NCBI GenBank assembly: GCA_034509735.1
Contig: JACGWO010000012.1
Span: forward strand, 23,775,188 to 23,839,187
Direction of reading: 5' to 3'
Origin: Sesamum alatum
Taxonomy: Eukaryota > Streptophyta > Magnoliopsida > Lamiales > Pedaliaceae
Length of the DNA: 64,000 nucleotides
Shown here one piece after another: positions 23,176 to 35,037 of the stretch. How positions within the stretch are numbered: the stretch's first letter is position 1; every line of letters begins with the position of its first letter. Under the pieces are notes generated by a model that saw only the letters and a list, made by a program, of their open reading frames with translations, did no database searches and was not told where the DNA came from. Made by a program: the position numbers and the translations under genes.

Positions 23176-26100
23176 GGATTTTGGATTCGGATGCCACAAA
23201 CCACATAAGTGGTAATCTAGAGCTGTTTAGTAAGTTTTCTATACCTGATAAAGCTATTAGGATCATTCTTCCTGATGGCAGTAAAAAGGATGTGAAACTG
23301 GTAGGTGAAGTCATTTTATCTAACAAAATCACACTGAAACAGGTCCTTTTTATCCCTTCTTTTAAATACAATTTAATCTCAGTCCAAAGGTTGTGTGAGT
23401 CATCTAATCTTAAATGCACGTTTCACTCATTTAGTTGTTGTTTGTAAGACCGGACGACTGAAGAAGTTCAGGCTGTGGGCAGATTGCAAGGGAGGCTTTA
23501 TATGCTGAATAAGAATTCATTTTCCACTCCTGTTTTAGATTCTACTGCTTTGCAATGCTATGTAGTACCTAAGGCTACCAATCTATGGCATAAACGTCTA
23601 GGCCATACTTCTTCCCAAGTGCTTAAACACATCAAGTTTTTGAATAAAAATGTTTCTGTGGAAGATGTACTGTGTGATGTATGTCCTAGAGCTAAGCAAC
23701 AGAGACTATCTTTTCCACAAAGTCATATACAATCTAGGCGAAAATTTGAGATGATCCATATGGATATTTGGGGACCGTATAAAGAAGCGTCTTTAACCGG
23801 ATGCCACTTTATACTTACCATTGTTGATGATTTCACCCGTTGTACATGAACTTTTCTTATGCGTCATAAGGCACTATACTTGACACATATCAAGACATTT
23901 TGCAAGATGGTAGACACACACTATGACGCGAACATCTCCGTAGTAAGGTCGGATAATGGAAGTGAGTTCCTTAGTAAAGATTGTCAAGAATTATTTGCTA
24001 CATTAGGAATTACACATCAACGCTCTTGCACATACACACCCCAACAAAATGGGGTCGTGGAATGAAAGTACAAACATTTGATTCAAGTAGCCCGTGCACT
24101 TGTGTTCGAAAGCCAATTGCCCAAAAGGTTTTGGGGTGAGGCTTTGCTCAGGGCCACCCACATTATCAACAGATTGCCATCTATTGTGCTTAGATGGAAA
24201 ACTCCCTATGAACTCCTATATGGGAAGCCACCACCTTACGACCACTTGAAGGTGTTTGGGTGTTTGTGTTTTGCGACTAATACATCTCCTCATAAAGATA
24301 AGTTAGATAGTAGGGCCGTAAAGGGGATCTTTATTGGATACAGCCACAGACAAAAAGCCTTTAAAGTTTACGATTTAAATACACATCGTGCCTTTGTCTC
24401 TCAAGATGTTATATTTTATGAATCCATATTTCCTTATCACACTCATTCTGACAACCTCAACTCTGAATCTGCTACATCTTTTGTTCCCTCTTCTGATGAC
24501 ACCTCAACTAACATCAGCTCTGTGTCATTACAGGTACCCAAGGCTGCCTTGCCTTCTACTATTGCCCATACTGGTGCACCTGAGTCTATGGCTGTTGGAG
24601 AACCTTCCTTACAAGACATTCCCAAGGATCCTACCTCTGATGCGGGGCTGCAGGGGACAGTAACTATACAGTTTGGCTCACATGAGCATGTGCGACGGTC
24701 CACAAGACAGCGCACACAACCTACTTGGATGCAGGACTTCGTTTGCAACAATGTCTCCTCATCGCTTGTTCAACTATCACCGACGTATCTTTCCTGTCTA
24801 GCCAAGTTTTCAGACCTCAAAAGAGCCACGGAACTATGCCGAAGCAAGCCTAAAACCGGAATGGTGCGAGGCGATGCGCCTCGAATTGGACACATTAGGG
24901 AAAAATCACACATGGGAGCTGAAACCACTACCTGCCGGTAAGAAAGCAATCGGCTCTAAATGGGTTTATAAGGTCAAGTTAAAGTCAGATGGCTCCTTGG
25001 ATCGATGCAATGCACGTCTCGTTGCCAAAGGTTTTAACCAAGTGGCCGGAGTCGACTATACGGAGTGTTTCTCCCCCATCGCCAAAGCTGTTACAGTGAG
25101 GATTTTCCTCGCTGTTGCAGCAGCTAGAGGGTGGTCAATTCACCAACTCGATGTCAACAACGCGTTCCTACACGGTTACCTCGACGAAGAGGTCTATATG
25201 CAGCCTCCGACGGCTCAAATGTGGAACCAGGTCTGGTATGTCACCTAAAACGTTCTCTATATGGATTAAAGCAAGCTTCGCGCCAATGGAATGCTGAATT
25301 CACAAGTAAACTGATTGATTACGGTTTTTGCCAGTCTGTTCATGACCCTTGTTTCTTTGTCAAGGCTTCTGGGGCTTATTGTCTATGTTGATGACATTTT
25401 ACTGACAGGAACTTGTGAGCGTTTGATTCAAGAAGTGAAGGAGTATGTGGATACTCTTTTCACCATTAAGGATCTCGGGCATGCGAAGTTCTTCCTTGGT
25501 CTCGAGATTGCCCGTTCCAGCTCGGGTTTGTTTGTATCACAATGCAAATATGCTAATGATATCATTGTACATGTAGGTCTCTCTCATGCTCGGACAATGG
25601 CCACTCCGCTTCAGCCAGGATTAAAACTCACCCAGGATGCCGAGGGTCCCTTGGCTGATCCTGAACCTTACCGTCGTCTAGTTGGTAGGCTGTTATATCT
25701 GGGTTTTACGCATCCGGACATCTGCCACGCTGTACAGCAACTTAGCCAATTCATGCAACGATCCACGGATCAACACTGGGATGCGGTCTTACATGTGTTG
25801 CGTTATATCAAGGGTACCCTCACGAAGGGGTTGTTTTTTTCCGCTTCTTGTGAATTGGCGGTCACGGCCTACTCTGATGCGGACTGGGGCTCTTGCCTCG
25901 ACTCCCGTCGGTCTTTAACTGGCTATTGCATTTTCCTTGGTTCTTCCTTGATCTCATGGAAAACAAAGAAGCAAAATACGGTGTCTCGCTCTTCTGCTGA
26001 GGCTGAGTATCGGGCCATGGCGACGACTGTTTGTGAACTAAAATGGATTTCTTTTCTCTTGCAGGAATTTCTGCTTTCAGTTCCGACACCAATTCCGTTC

Positions 26101-26343
26101 TTCGTGGATAATCAAGCCGCTATTCATATCACCAAGAACCCTGTTTTTCATGAACGCACGAAACATTTGGATATCGATTGTCATGTTGTTCGTGATCACT
26201 TTAAGGACGGTTTTATTTTACCTTCTCATATCTCGGGCAAGCTTCAGTTAGCTGATATGTTTACTAAGAGTCTTGCAGGTCCATCGTTTACTTCCTTTTG
26301 TGCCAAGTTGGGGCTCCTCGTTGCCTCTGCGCCTCCAACTTGA
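23176..26343 (+). pseudogene. copia pol (protease, integrase, RT, RNase H; broken)
   Basis: The protease site reads DSDAT where families usually have D-S/T-G-A, so a key glycine is altered. A GAG-pre-integrase motif (LWHKRLGHTSSQ) and integrase core (MDIWGP, VRSDNGSEF, QQNGVVE) follow. Two TGA stops interrupt integrase, at 23847-23849 and 24063-24065, and there is a break near 23447. RT ([15 protein letters not shown] stretch near 25000, [24 protein letters not shown]) is split by frameshifts near 24900, 25150-25250 and 25315-25390. RNase H (SDADWGSCLDSRRS, SSAEAEYRAMA) is intact in the last frame to 26343. The order integrase before RT marks Ty1/copia. Confidence 0.9.
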
Positions 26344-26351
26344 AGGGGGGA
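26341..26351 (+). other. Polypurine tract
   Basis: gaagggggga sits directly upstream of the 3' LTR and would prime plus-strand DNA synthesis. Confidence 0.85.
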
Positions 26352-26704
26352 TGTAGAAGTATGTAGCAGAGCTATGTAGCAAAGCCGAAGCAATACTCTC
26401 TGTCGCTGAAGAAATCGCATTTCTTTCCCAGTGCGACTTTCTGAGTGAAGTACGCCATCACCATACATGCTGATTGCCACATTAGTCCACATCACTTGCC
26501 ACCTGTCAAGGATTTGTTAGGGTTGTTAGGCTGTTAGACAGCACGTGTTCCTTTCCCTTTCTTCATCTATAAATAGGATAGCTCCTCTCTCTATTTTTCA
26601 GATTGGTTGTAACAATACAACAGAATACTCCAGATTGAAATTCTTTTCTACAATGGCATCTCCTTCAGTTTTCTTCTCTTGCTCCATTATTAATCCACTT
26701 CACA
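26352..26704 (+). repeat. 3' LTR of the copia element (353 bp)
   Basis: Same ends as the 5' LTR, with TATA-like ctataaatag at 26568-26577. It is 24 bp longer than the 5' copy. Confidence 0.93.
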
Positions 26705-27080
26705 AGATACCAACTCTTCAGTTGATTGAGGCAAAGTGGGTAAAAACTCTGCCATTGATTCAGCAGTATTAATACAAGAACAACAACGAAGCCTGGGAAA
26801 CGATTTTCTTCAAGTTCGTATCCATTCTAAGTGAGAGGTAACTGTTAATAGCTTTTCTCTCTTGATTTTACATCATAAACTGATGGCTGCATCTAACATG
26901 TAATTGTTAGATTCTGGAGGTTAGGTTACTCACTCTGCCTTTCCAATAGTTTCGTTTGTGTTCCGTTTCGACTTCTGAGATTTGAGTGTTCTGTGTTCCA
27001 AATAGCTTTGTTCTATTTGAGTGTTCTGTTTCTTTCTTGGCGTTTGAACGAACCACGTAAAATTCCAATTATTGTTGCAA

Positions 27081-27383
27081 CACTACAGAAATACGACATT
27101 TAATCATAATTAATTGTCATGGTTAATACTAAATAGCTGTAGCGTATGATCATTGATCACGGCTACGCAACGGTTGTCGGCCGTGGTTTTTGCGAGGGTA
27201 GCTAAAACATTTTTAATGACGAATATATTTACCACGGCTCTTAGCCGTGACAAATAAGTTTTTCATGGTGGAAAAGCTAGTTTTTGCATCTGTTTTTATT
27301 TAATTGTGGTTAATAATAGTTATTTACTACAGATTTTAGTCGTAGTCATTAAAAATGTGGTCAATAGTGATTTTTTTCTAGTG
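27081..27383. mobile_element. 303-bp CACTA-type MITE
   Basis: Ends CACTACAGAAAT and ...TTTTTTTCTAGTG lie between a 3-bp duplication CAA (27078-27080, 27384-27386). The pseudogene flank near 6305 shows the empty site ttgcaagttccc, so the boundaries are exact. It contains several inverted subterminal motifs (ccgtggt, accacggc). Confidence 0.88.
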
Positions 27384-27595
27384 CAAGTTCCCAGCATTTT
27401 TTGGTTTTAGAGCATGTGATATACATCGTTCTCCATTCCCATTGCCATTTTTTCACTTTTCTTGAATTGGATAATAAAAATTGCTTTCTGTATTACACCT
27501 CTGGTTCACTCAAACTTTGCTAGATCTGTGTCCGTAGCTAGTCTCTGATCTGAGTTAAAAGATGTTCCCAATTAGCTCTTCTTTGATTTAAGAAA

Positions 27596-28015
27596 GAGTG
27601 AGTTACAATGATTTCCCCTTAGTTTTGATATAATTATGAATATTTTCTCGTTATTTTAAAAATTATAAATATTTTTCTAAAATTTGTAATTTTTAACCAA
27701 ATGTCTGAAATGGTCCATTTTGCCCTTAATTTTTTTTAAAGTATAGAAAAACAGCCGAGTCAAATTATATTATTGCTCCTCTATGTAAAAAACGCAAGAA
27801 ATCTCTCTATGCACATTTTTGTCCAAAAATATTTAGACATTTTTCTAAAATAATTTAATTTGCATAAGGGCATTTGGTCATATCACTCATAAAAATGGAT
27901 GAAAATATGTTACTTGTTAATGATTACAAACCTCAGGTAGTATTTGTAATTTTTGAAACAACGACGAGTATCTGTAATTATGTCAAATCTTAGAGGAGGT
28001 CATTGTAATTCACTA
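27596..28015. mobile_element. Family A inverted-repeat element, copy 1
   Basis: Arms gagtgagttacaatgatttc and ...gaggtcattgtaattcacta are flanked by a near-perfect 9-bp duplication (tttaagaaa / tttaaaaaa). The same family recurs at 28733, 34277 and 40915, with half-copies near 41763, 51834 and 60563. Mutator-like by duplication length; non-coding. Confidence 0.65.
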
Positions 28016-28732
28016 TTTAAAAAAATAAATAAATAAAATTGAATGCCTTAAAATCAGCGATCAATATTTTAAGATTACAAACTTTTCACATAAAAATATA
28101 TTAGATTGTACACGTATTAGGGTTTTAGATTCCTATAATTTTGTATTAAATTGATAACCTTAATTAGAACCTTAAATATGCTAATTAGTTAGGGAGTTAA
28201 ACTTTGTGTTAAAGTCTACCATCATTCTGAAACTTTTGTTCATTTCTATTTTTGGTTTTCCCTCTACCATCTTGATCCAATTGATCATGACTTTTTTTTT
28301 TTTTTTTTTAAATAAATCTCAAGTGAGAACTATTCATGATTCATATAAATTTAATAAATAAATCAATGCCGAGACATTATGTTTAAGGCGCTCAATCATT
28401 TCTAGATGTTTTATTTATATTTTTTTATTTTTATTTAGTCTATCTTTGATAGATACGTACATCATTGATAACTAACACAAGTTAATTGAACTATATATAT
28501 TTATCCTATGTTCTTTGGGCATAAATGGAGGTTTTATGCTTATCTTACTTTTAGGCATAAATATGATCTATACTCGTATTTATTGTGGAATATCATATAT
28601 AATAAGAATTTATAGTATACTTGGAATTTTCTCATTCATTAACTAATATAATTTTAACTTTTTGGGGAAAGCTTTATATTATTTGTGTGTTTTTATTGAC
28701 AAGTGGCCTTCACTAGACTTACTTTATTTTTA
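28016..28732. other. AT-rich intergenic DNA
   Basis: No gene is seen. A poly-T/poly-A pair lies at about 28291-28310. Confidence 0.5.
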
Positions 28733-29190
28733 GGGTAAATTACAGCTATCGTCGCCTCTGAGATTTAGGCATAATTATAAATATCTCCTTGTTGTTTGAA
28801 AAATTAAAAATACCCCCCTTAAATGGAAAAGAATTATGTAGCCCCTAAATGGAGATATGAAAAGTACTACTTTACCTTGTTGAATTTTTTATTTAAAAAA
28901 AAAAAAAACCTTTGAAAAATTGTAAAAAATTTGATAGTAGGTAAAATAAATAATTCATAGAGAATATTAATCCATAAAAATAGTTTAGAAAATTCTAAAA
29001 TATATAAAATTATAACTTATAATCTAAAAGGGCATTTTAGGCAGTTCACTACAAAAATTAGATGGAAACCTAACGGAATGGACTCATTGTTAGACGGATA
29101 TTCAAGTCAGGGGGTATTTGTAATTTTCTAAATAATAAGAAGGTATTTATAATTGTGCCAAATCTCATTGGAAGTGGATACAATTTACCC
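28733..29190. mobile_element. Family A inverted-repeat element, copy 2
   Basis: Arms gggtaaattacagctatcg and ...gtggatacaatttaccc, with degenerate 9-bp flanks (ttattttta / ttattgtaa). It shares 'aattataaatatctcc' and 'ggtatttgtaatttt' phrases with the other family A copies. Confidence 0.55.
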
Positions 29191-29676
29191 TTATTGTAAT
29201 AATGAGTCCTTGACTAAGTTACATAATTTCTTTTGAACATCATTAGTTTCTTTCACTCATTTCACCTCATCAAATCATTAAGTTTTTGGCTGATTTGTCC
29301 AATATTCAAGTTAAGCCTAATTATTTGATTGAACAATTTGAATTAATAAATTATAGTTATTGAACTTTTGTAAGCCTAATTAATTTTTTAGCTGATCTAG
29401 CCAAAATCACACTAAGGTAAAGTTATAAAAGCAAAAATAGAAAAAAAAAAAATTCGTCCCAAAATGAAGGCAACTCATGGCCATATCAACTTGGTTGTTA
29501 GACTTTTAACAGAAAAGTTCCATAGTATAAATTTTTAGAAAATTTAAAATATGCAGAACCAAATATGAGATACTAATTTGTAAGGCATTTGGTTAATTTA
29601 CTTTTCACTTATTATAAGTTGGACTTCAATAAGTTAATTCCATCGTCATCAATTAATTCACAATTTATCTTCTTTA

Positions 29677-30034
29677 GAGTTTGTACTAAATTTTATTAAC
29701 AAATGTTTTGATAGTATATTAATATATTACTAGACCATACTTAAATTTATTCTTAGTAACTTTCTTCAAATATCGAGCATGGTCGTCATTTAGATATAAA
29801 AGTAATACTTTTTCATTTACTCTTGTTGATATCTTTTTCTATATTGTGATTGCTATGAATTTCTAAAAGTTTTGCTAATATAGATGCACTGTAATTTGAA
29901 GAACAAAATTCGTTTGCATTATTAATCTAAAAAATTAATTAATCAAAAAATTATGCAATATGATTTTAATTAATTAATTTAATTCCATAAATAATACGAG
30001 ACACGTTCTAGTATGATATAACCAAAGGAGCAAA
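29677..30034. repeat. Segment shared with 55693-56560, upstream of type A leaders
   Basis: Starts agagtttgtactaaatttta and runs through ttgaagaacaaaattcgtt. The same order is found upstream of NLR7. The NLR7 copy is interrupted by the 56024-56518 element. It marks a duplicated block larger than the gene itself. 29191-29676 holds no recognisable gene. Confidence 0.6.
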
Positions 30035-30178
30035 GTGTATATTGACTTAATATCCTGCAAGTTGCGTTCAGTAGGGTAACTTTCTTTTCTGCTAAAAAGC
30101 TGAAAGCTGCTAAAGTTTGGGCTTTGCCGATTGTTACTCTGCTCTAAGTTGTGTGTGTGCTGTGTTTTTGGAGAAGAT
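30035..30178 (+). promoter_or_regulatory. Orphan type A NLR leader
   Basis: This is a full type A leader (tattgacttaatatcctgc... ttgttactctgctct... ggagaagatg) with no NLR start after it. A foldback element follows at 30181, then a type B leader, then NLR6. Confidence 0.5.
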
Positions 30179-30180
30179 GT

Positions 30181-30890
30181 GTGTTTGGCTAAGCTTTTTT
30201 AAACTAATTTCATAAATAGTACACATTAGTTTAACTTCAAATAAAAATTTATTAGATAATTTTTTTAATAAAAAAAATGACGAATTATGACCTAAATTTT
30301 GAATAAAAATAATATATATGTACATTCATGCTAGTTGACTATTAATATAGATATGTATATGTTTTCTCTCTTGATGCAATGACTATTTCTAATTATATAA
30401 CTTTTAATATCTTGAATTTATATTTTTTCAGTAAATATAATATCATAGCAATTTTAATTTTTTTAGCTATAATCATTTATAATTTAATAATGAAGTATTT
30501 TCTCTTTTTTAAATGTAAAACTAATTAATAACAATAAAGATTTTTAAAATCTTAGAGAGAGAGTATCTATATGTGTGTGGGTGTGGAGAGAGTAACATTG
30601 TGTGTGTGTGTGTGTATGTAGAGAGAGAGAGTGTGTGTATGTAGAGAATGTGTGTAGTGAATGAGGTATTTTTGTCATATAACATATTAATCTTATAGAA
30701 CTTATAAGATATCTTGAAAAAAGTTAGAAATGCTAACTTTTTTTTAAAGAACTTATAAAATCCAAAACATCTTATTTTGATAATCTTATAAGCTCTTTTA
30801 CAAAAAATTTGTCAAACAAATTTTTGAAGCTTATAAGCTCCCAAACGTCTTACAAGATATTTTGAGAAACTTATAAGCTTAGCCAAACAC
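30181..30890. mobile_element. hAT-like foldback element, ~710 bp
   Basis: Terminal inverted repeats gtgtttggctaagctt and ...aagcttagccaaacac bound it. The 'gtgtttggc/gccaaacac' style is common in plant hAT-related MITEs. No 8-bp target duplication is evident because the left flank is diverged or recombined. It includes a (TG)n/(GA)n microsatellite at about 30598-30655. Confidence 0.6.
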
Positions 30891-30944
30891 CCTCTTAGTA
30901 ATATATTACAAGCTGCATTGCAAATGCTTAAACAACTTTATTTG

Positions 30945-31062
30945 CATAAATAATTAGTCACCTTCACAAGGGAATTTTCGTTAAAGCTAAAAGTAAACAG
31001 CTTCAAAGATTATCAATCTGAAATTGTTGTTTGTTTGAGTTTTTGGAGAAGATGAGATAGAT
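30945..31062 (+). promoter_or_regulatory. Type B NLR leader (NLR6)
   Basis: Contains ttagtcaccttcacaagg and agtaaacagcttcaaagatta just before the start codon. The coding part behind it is closest to NLR5 and NLR2, which use type A leaders. Confidence 0.4.
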
Positions 31063-33916
31063 ATGGCTTATGCTGCTGTTGTTTCTCTTGCTCAAACACT
31101 AGACCAGATATTGAATCTTCATCATCAATATTGTTCTATTCCTCTAATTAATTTGTGAGCAGCAACTGTTTGAATCACTCCGAGAAAAGTTGAGCTTCTT
31201 GCAAGCTTTTTTGGAGGATTATGCGCAGATCGATGGAAAAGCAGTTGAAGGATTGGAAGGAAGAATCAGGGATGTAGCGTATCGAGCGGAAGATATTATT
31301 GAGTCCCACGTTTCAGATGAGATTAGCTCAGAAGATGATTGCTCTGAGGAGGCACATGGATCTTGAGCTCCAAGATTCTGAGGACGACTTGCAGATAACG
31401 AGGGACGTGGCGTATCGAGCAGAAGATATCATTGAGTCTAATGTTTCAGATCAGATAAGCCCGCAAGACAATTGTTTTGGATTTAAGGAGGGTCTTAAGC
31501 AATTGACTTCTGCTATCCGAATTCCGAAAGCCAGCTTCTTCACTAAATTCTCGTAACAGGTCTATGGAGCTTGATCTCCTAAACGTGCGTGACTTGCAGA
31601 AGGTGTTGAAACTACTTGATTATATTATTGAACAAGTGATGAGCATCCAAAAGAGCATCAAAGTTGAAGATTTGCAACACAGTTACACTTCAGCTCCGGC
31701 TCCATCAGGGGGCACACCAAATGATGGGAACAAGATGGTGGGATTTGACGAGGACCTCTTGGAGTTAAAAGCTCGGCTTTGTGGAGAATCATCGAAACTC
31801 CATGTTATTTCAATTATAGGGATGGGCGGTATTGATAAGACTACGCACTACAAATATTTTCAATGATTCACTTGTTGCGTATTATTTTCATATTCGTGTG
31901 TGGATAACGGTATCTCAAGATTATTATCTACGAGAAGTTCTACTTGCCCTCGTTGCTTCTTTGATTGATCAGGAAACCATGGATTTAAGTAAAAGGATGA
32001 ATGAAGAACTAGCTGAGTGGGTATACAAAAATTTAAAGGGTAAGACTTATTTCATTGTCATGGATGATATGTGGAGTACAAAAATTTGGGATGATCTTAG
32101 AAGATTTTTTCTGAATGACAACAATGGAAGTCGGGTCTTGTTAACCACTAGGCTATCGGATGTGGCTGTGTATGCATCTTCTAGCCCACTTCATCATATG
32201 GGCTTCTTAGATGAGGAGTCGAGCTGGAATCTACTCCAAGACAAAGTGTTCGGACAACAAAAATGCCCACCCGAATTGGAGAGAGTTGGAAGAGCCACTA
32301 AAAGATGTTGTGGACTTCCTCTTGCAATTGCTATGGTTGCTGGAATTCTCACAAAGATGGACAGGATCCGATATCACTAGGAGAAGATTGAAGAAAATAT
32401 AAGTGCAGTTGTGACAACATATGATGAACACTTCTCAAATATATTGACTTTGAGCTATAATCGTCTACCGTGTCATCTAAAAGCATGTTTCCTCTATATA
32501 GGAGGTTTCCCAGAGGATTACAACATTCCAGTCTCCAAGCTCACCAAGTTATGGATAGCTGAGGGATTTCTAAAACTGAATGGGCCTAAAAGCTCAGAAG
32601 AATTAGCTGAGGAATATTTGGAAGATCTTGTTAAAAGAAAACTTATTCTAATCATTAAAAAGAGATCCAAATGGCAAGATTACATTTTGCGGGTTACATG
32701 ATCTCTTGAGGGACTTGTGCATACAAAAAGCTCAAGAGGAGGAATTTCTTCATGCCACCAACAGTTCTACAAGAGGCATCCAACACCAGCGATGTCTAAG
32801 TATTCATTCTCAAATTTATGGTAAAGATGTGGATAAATTTGCCTGTACCTCATTTATCCGTTCATTTTTGTATTTCCCCTGGAACATTGCATCATTATCC
32901 TTCCTACAAGGTTGTAGACTGCTAAGGGTACTGGATTTGGTTAAAACACGCTTAGGTTCTATTCGACATGAAATAATACAACTGTTTCACCTGAGATTTC
33001 TTGCTCTCTCCCTCATCGCCGCAGAATTCCGTAGCAAACGCATCATCCCTTCATACATATTAAAACTTCAGAATTTTCAGACCTTAATTATCCACATATA
33101 CGGATGGGAAAATGTTGATGAGTTATCACTCCCACCAATTGAGATGATGCCCTGTCAGATATGGGAAATGCCACAGTTAAGGCATCTTATCTTTTTCCAA
33201 AGAGACAAGTTAACCGTTCCTTTGACTGTTGTACCAAATGGCAGGCAAGTTCTAGAAAATCTACAGACACTCTGTGTGAACAACTTCATATGCACAAGCA
33301 GTGCCATTGAAAGGATTCCCAACTTAAAAAAGTTGAAGGTTTACTATTATGAATACGTTCAGAGTAGCGTGGGCAGAGTATTACCTCAGCAATCTGGTCC
33401 ATCTATGCCAACTTGAGACTCTGAATCTCATGTTTATGTATCCTCGGAGATATATATCAGATCCTTTCCTTGCAAGCCTTGCATTCCCACCCACTTAAGA
33501 AGTTAACTCTAAGCACATGCAAACTTCCTTGGGAAGATATGACGGTTATTCGTTCGTTGCCTAATCTTGAAGTACTCAAATTAAAAGACAATGCCTTTAT
33601 AGGGGCAGAGTGGGAATGCAGTGATGGGGAATTCCCAAGGCTGAAATTCTTACTAATGGATGGATTGAATCTCATATGTTGGCGAGTAGAAAGCACTCAT
33701 CACTTCCCATGCCTTGAGCGCCTGATCATCACGAGATGTTGGAAACTAGAAGAAATCCCTTGTGAGATTGAAGAAATACCAACTCTTCAGTTGATTGAGG
33801 TGGTTCGTGCAAGCAAGTCTGCAGCTAATTCAGCAGTATCGATACAAGAAGAACAAAGAGACCTCGGAAACGATGTCCTTCAAGTTCGTATCCGAGACCG
33901 AGAAGAAGAAAATTAA
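31063..33916 (+). pseudogene. NLR6: R1-like NLR pseudogene, closest to NLR5
   Basis: Start codon and first residues are intact, but a TAAT duplication near 31140 shifts the frame. An internal coiled-coil duplication follows (two RDVAYRAEDIIES-type blocks at about 31270 and 31400). The P-loop reads GMGGIDKTT (Gly to Asp at 31834-31836) and is then frameshifted by a 2-bp loss. A TGG-to-TAG stop lies at 32378-32380, with further shifts near 32670, 33360 and 33490. The last ~140 residues are almost the same as NLR5, including the tail RIRDREEE. The 3' flank also matches NLR5, so the pair arose by a recent duplication. Confidence 0.92.
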
Positions 33917-34276
33917 TCATTGGTCTTTCTCTTTTGATTGCTTATATCATTTTCTCTTCTCTTATTTAGTGAACAACGTTTTCCCTTAGCCTTAATTCTC
34001 CCATGCCATGTCCTATTTATGTTAATGTAGGTAACTGTGATCGTTTTGCTTCTGCCCTTTACATCTTTGGTTAACAATTTTTTTTTCTGTATGGTTCCAT
34101 TAAGAGTTTTGCTTGTTAGTCAGCTTAAGTTTGCTTACATCTCTTATTTTAATTTACTATTACACATTAAAATTTAAAATAAACAATATATGAATAATAT
34201 ATAAAATACTAATCTAAACTTAAATATATATTTATATAATAACGAATAAATATCAAAATGTATTTACAAAATAAAA
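33917..34276. other. NLR6 3' flank
   Basis: 33917-34060 matches the NLR5 3' flank (51301-51530) but lacks ~60 bp that lie between two taatg words there, a likely slippage deletion. The rest is AT-rich with no gene. Confidence 0.55.
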
Positions 34277-34678
34277 GGGTGAATTACAATGACCTCCCCT
34301 CAGGTTTAACATAATTACGGATACCCCCTTGTTGTTTCAAAAATTACAAATACCTCCCTGGGATTTGTGATTTTTAACCAAGGGCCTAAAATGGTCCATT
34401 TTGTCCTTGTGTAAAAAATTACACAAATTAATAACAAATTACATTATTGCTCCTCTGTGTAAAAAACGTAACCTCCTTGCGCATTTTTCTCCAAAAAATT
34501 TAAAAAAATAATTCAATGTATAAGGCATTTTGGTCAGTTCACCCATAAAAATGGATGGAACTAGGTTATTTGTTAGATGGTTACAAACCTCAATGGGGTA
34601 TTTATAATTTTTGAAACAACGAGGGAGTATTCGTAATTATGCCAAACCTCAGGAGAGGTCATTGTACGTAATTCACCC
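34277..34678. mobile_element. Family A inverted-repeat element, copy 3 (402 bp)
   Basis: This is the best-preserved family A copy. Ends gggtgaattacaatgacctc and ...gtaattcaccc are flanked by a perfect 10-bp duplication caaaataaaa (34267-34276, 34679-34688). No coding potential. Confidence 0.8.
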
Positions 34679-34688
34679 CAAAATAAAA

Positions 34689-35034
34689 TTGATATATGAA
34701 TCTAATATTATTAAATTGAAATTGCTTATGAAAGTTCAACTATTTAGTGAATCTCTTAATACTTGATGTTTTTAGTATTAGATAACCCTGAAAACTTTAC
34801 TTTTAGATCTATTTTTTTATATTAATTAATAGCATAAAAATATTACAACAACAAATATGACATAAAAAATTAAGTTGTAACATAATATTTTATTGAATAA
34901 GAAATATATTATACCAATAGGTGCATATGAAAATAAGATCAAGAAGTCAAACTAAAAATGTATAGATAAAAATTTCAATATAAAGGCAAAAAATAAAATT
35001 TTCTACAATAATTTTTCAAAATTTAGAAGGTAAT
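34689..35034. other. AT-rich intergenic DNA
   Basis: No gene is seen. About 34690-35030 is related to 39360-39690 (aaattgcttatgaaa, gttgtaacat, gtcaaactaa), a diverged repeat. Confidence 0.45.
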
Positions 35035-35037
35035 AAA

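Larger units (their letters stand above)
21464..26704 (+). mobile_element. Ty1/copia LTR retrotransposon nested in NLR4 (5.24 kb)
   Basis: It is bounded by TG...CA LTRs and a perfect 5-bp target duplication agata (21459-21463, 26705-26709). It has a primer-binding site just inside the 5' LTR, gag, then protease, integrase, RT and RNase H in copia order, and a polypurine tract before the 3' LTR. The LTRs differ by about five substitutions in ~329 aligned bases plus one 24-bp indel (hand count), so the insertion is fairly young. The coding part is broken by stops and frameshifts, so it is no longer autonomous. It lies in the same direction as NLR4. Confidence 0.95.
19449..26834 (+). pseudogene. 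NLR4: R1-like NLR pseudogene split by a copia element
   Basis: The first 196 residues are a clean coiled coil and P-loop approach. The P-loop lysine codon AAG is then TAG (20037-20039), stopping translation right at GMGGIG. About 530 bp of NB-ARC between RNBS-A (~20130) and the SLSYDHLPCHLKAC region is missing. Further frameshifts occur near 20380 and 20750-20830 and in the LRR. A copia retrotransposon sits at 21464-26704 with 5-bp duplication agata. The last exon sequence resumes at 26705 and ends at an aagtga stop (26834). Coiled coil residues between the CCGF stretch and KRCMELEL are also deleted. Several independent lesions show it is long dead. Confidence 0.92.

Noticed and set aside
27596..28015. 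Possible CRISPR-like or hairpin RNA gene suggested by inverted arms
   Set aside because: The arms are single inverted repeats with a target duplication, a transposon pattern; there is no repeat-spacer structure and the genome is eukaryotic.
29046..29060. cactacaaaaatt as another CACTA start
   Set aside because: It lies within a family A element and has no partner end or 3-bp duplication.
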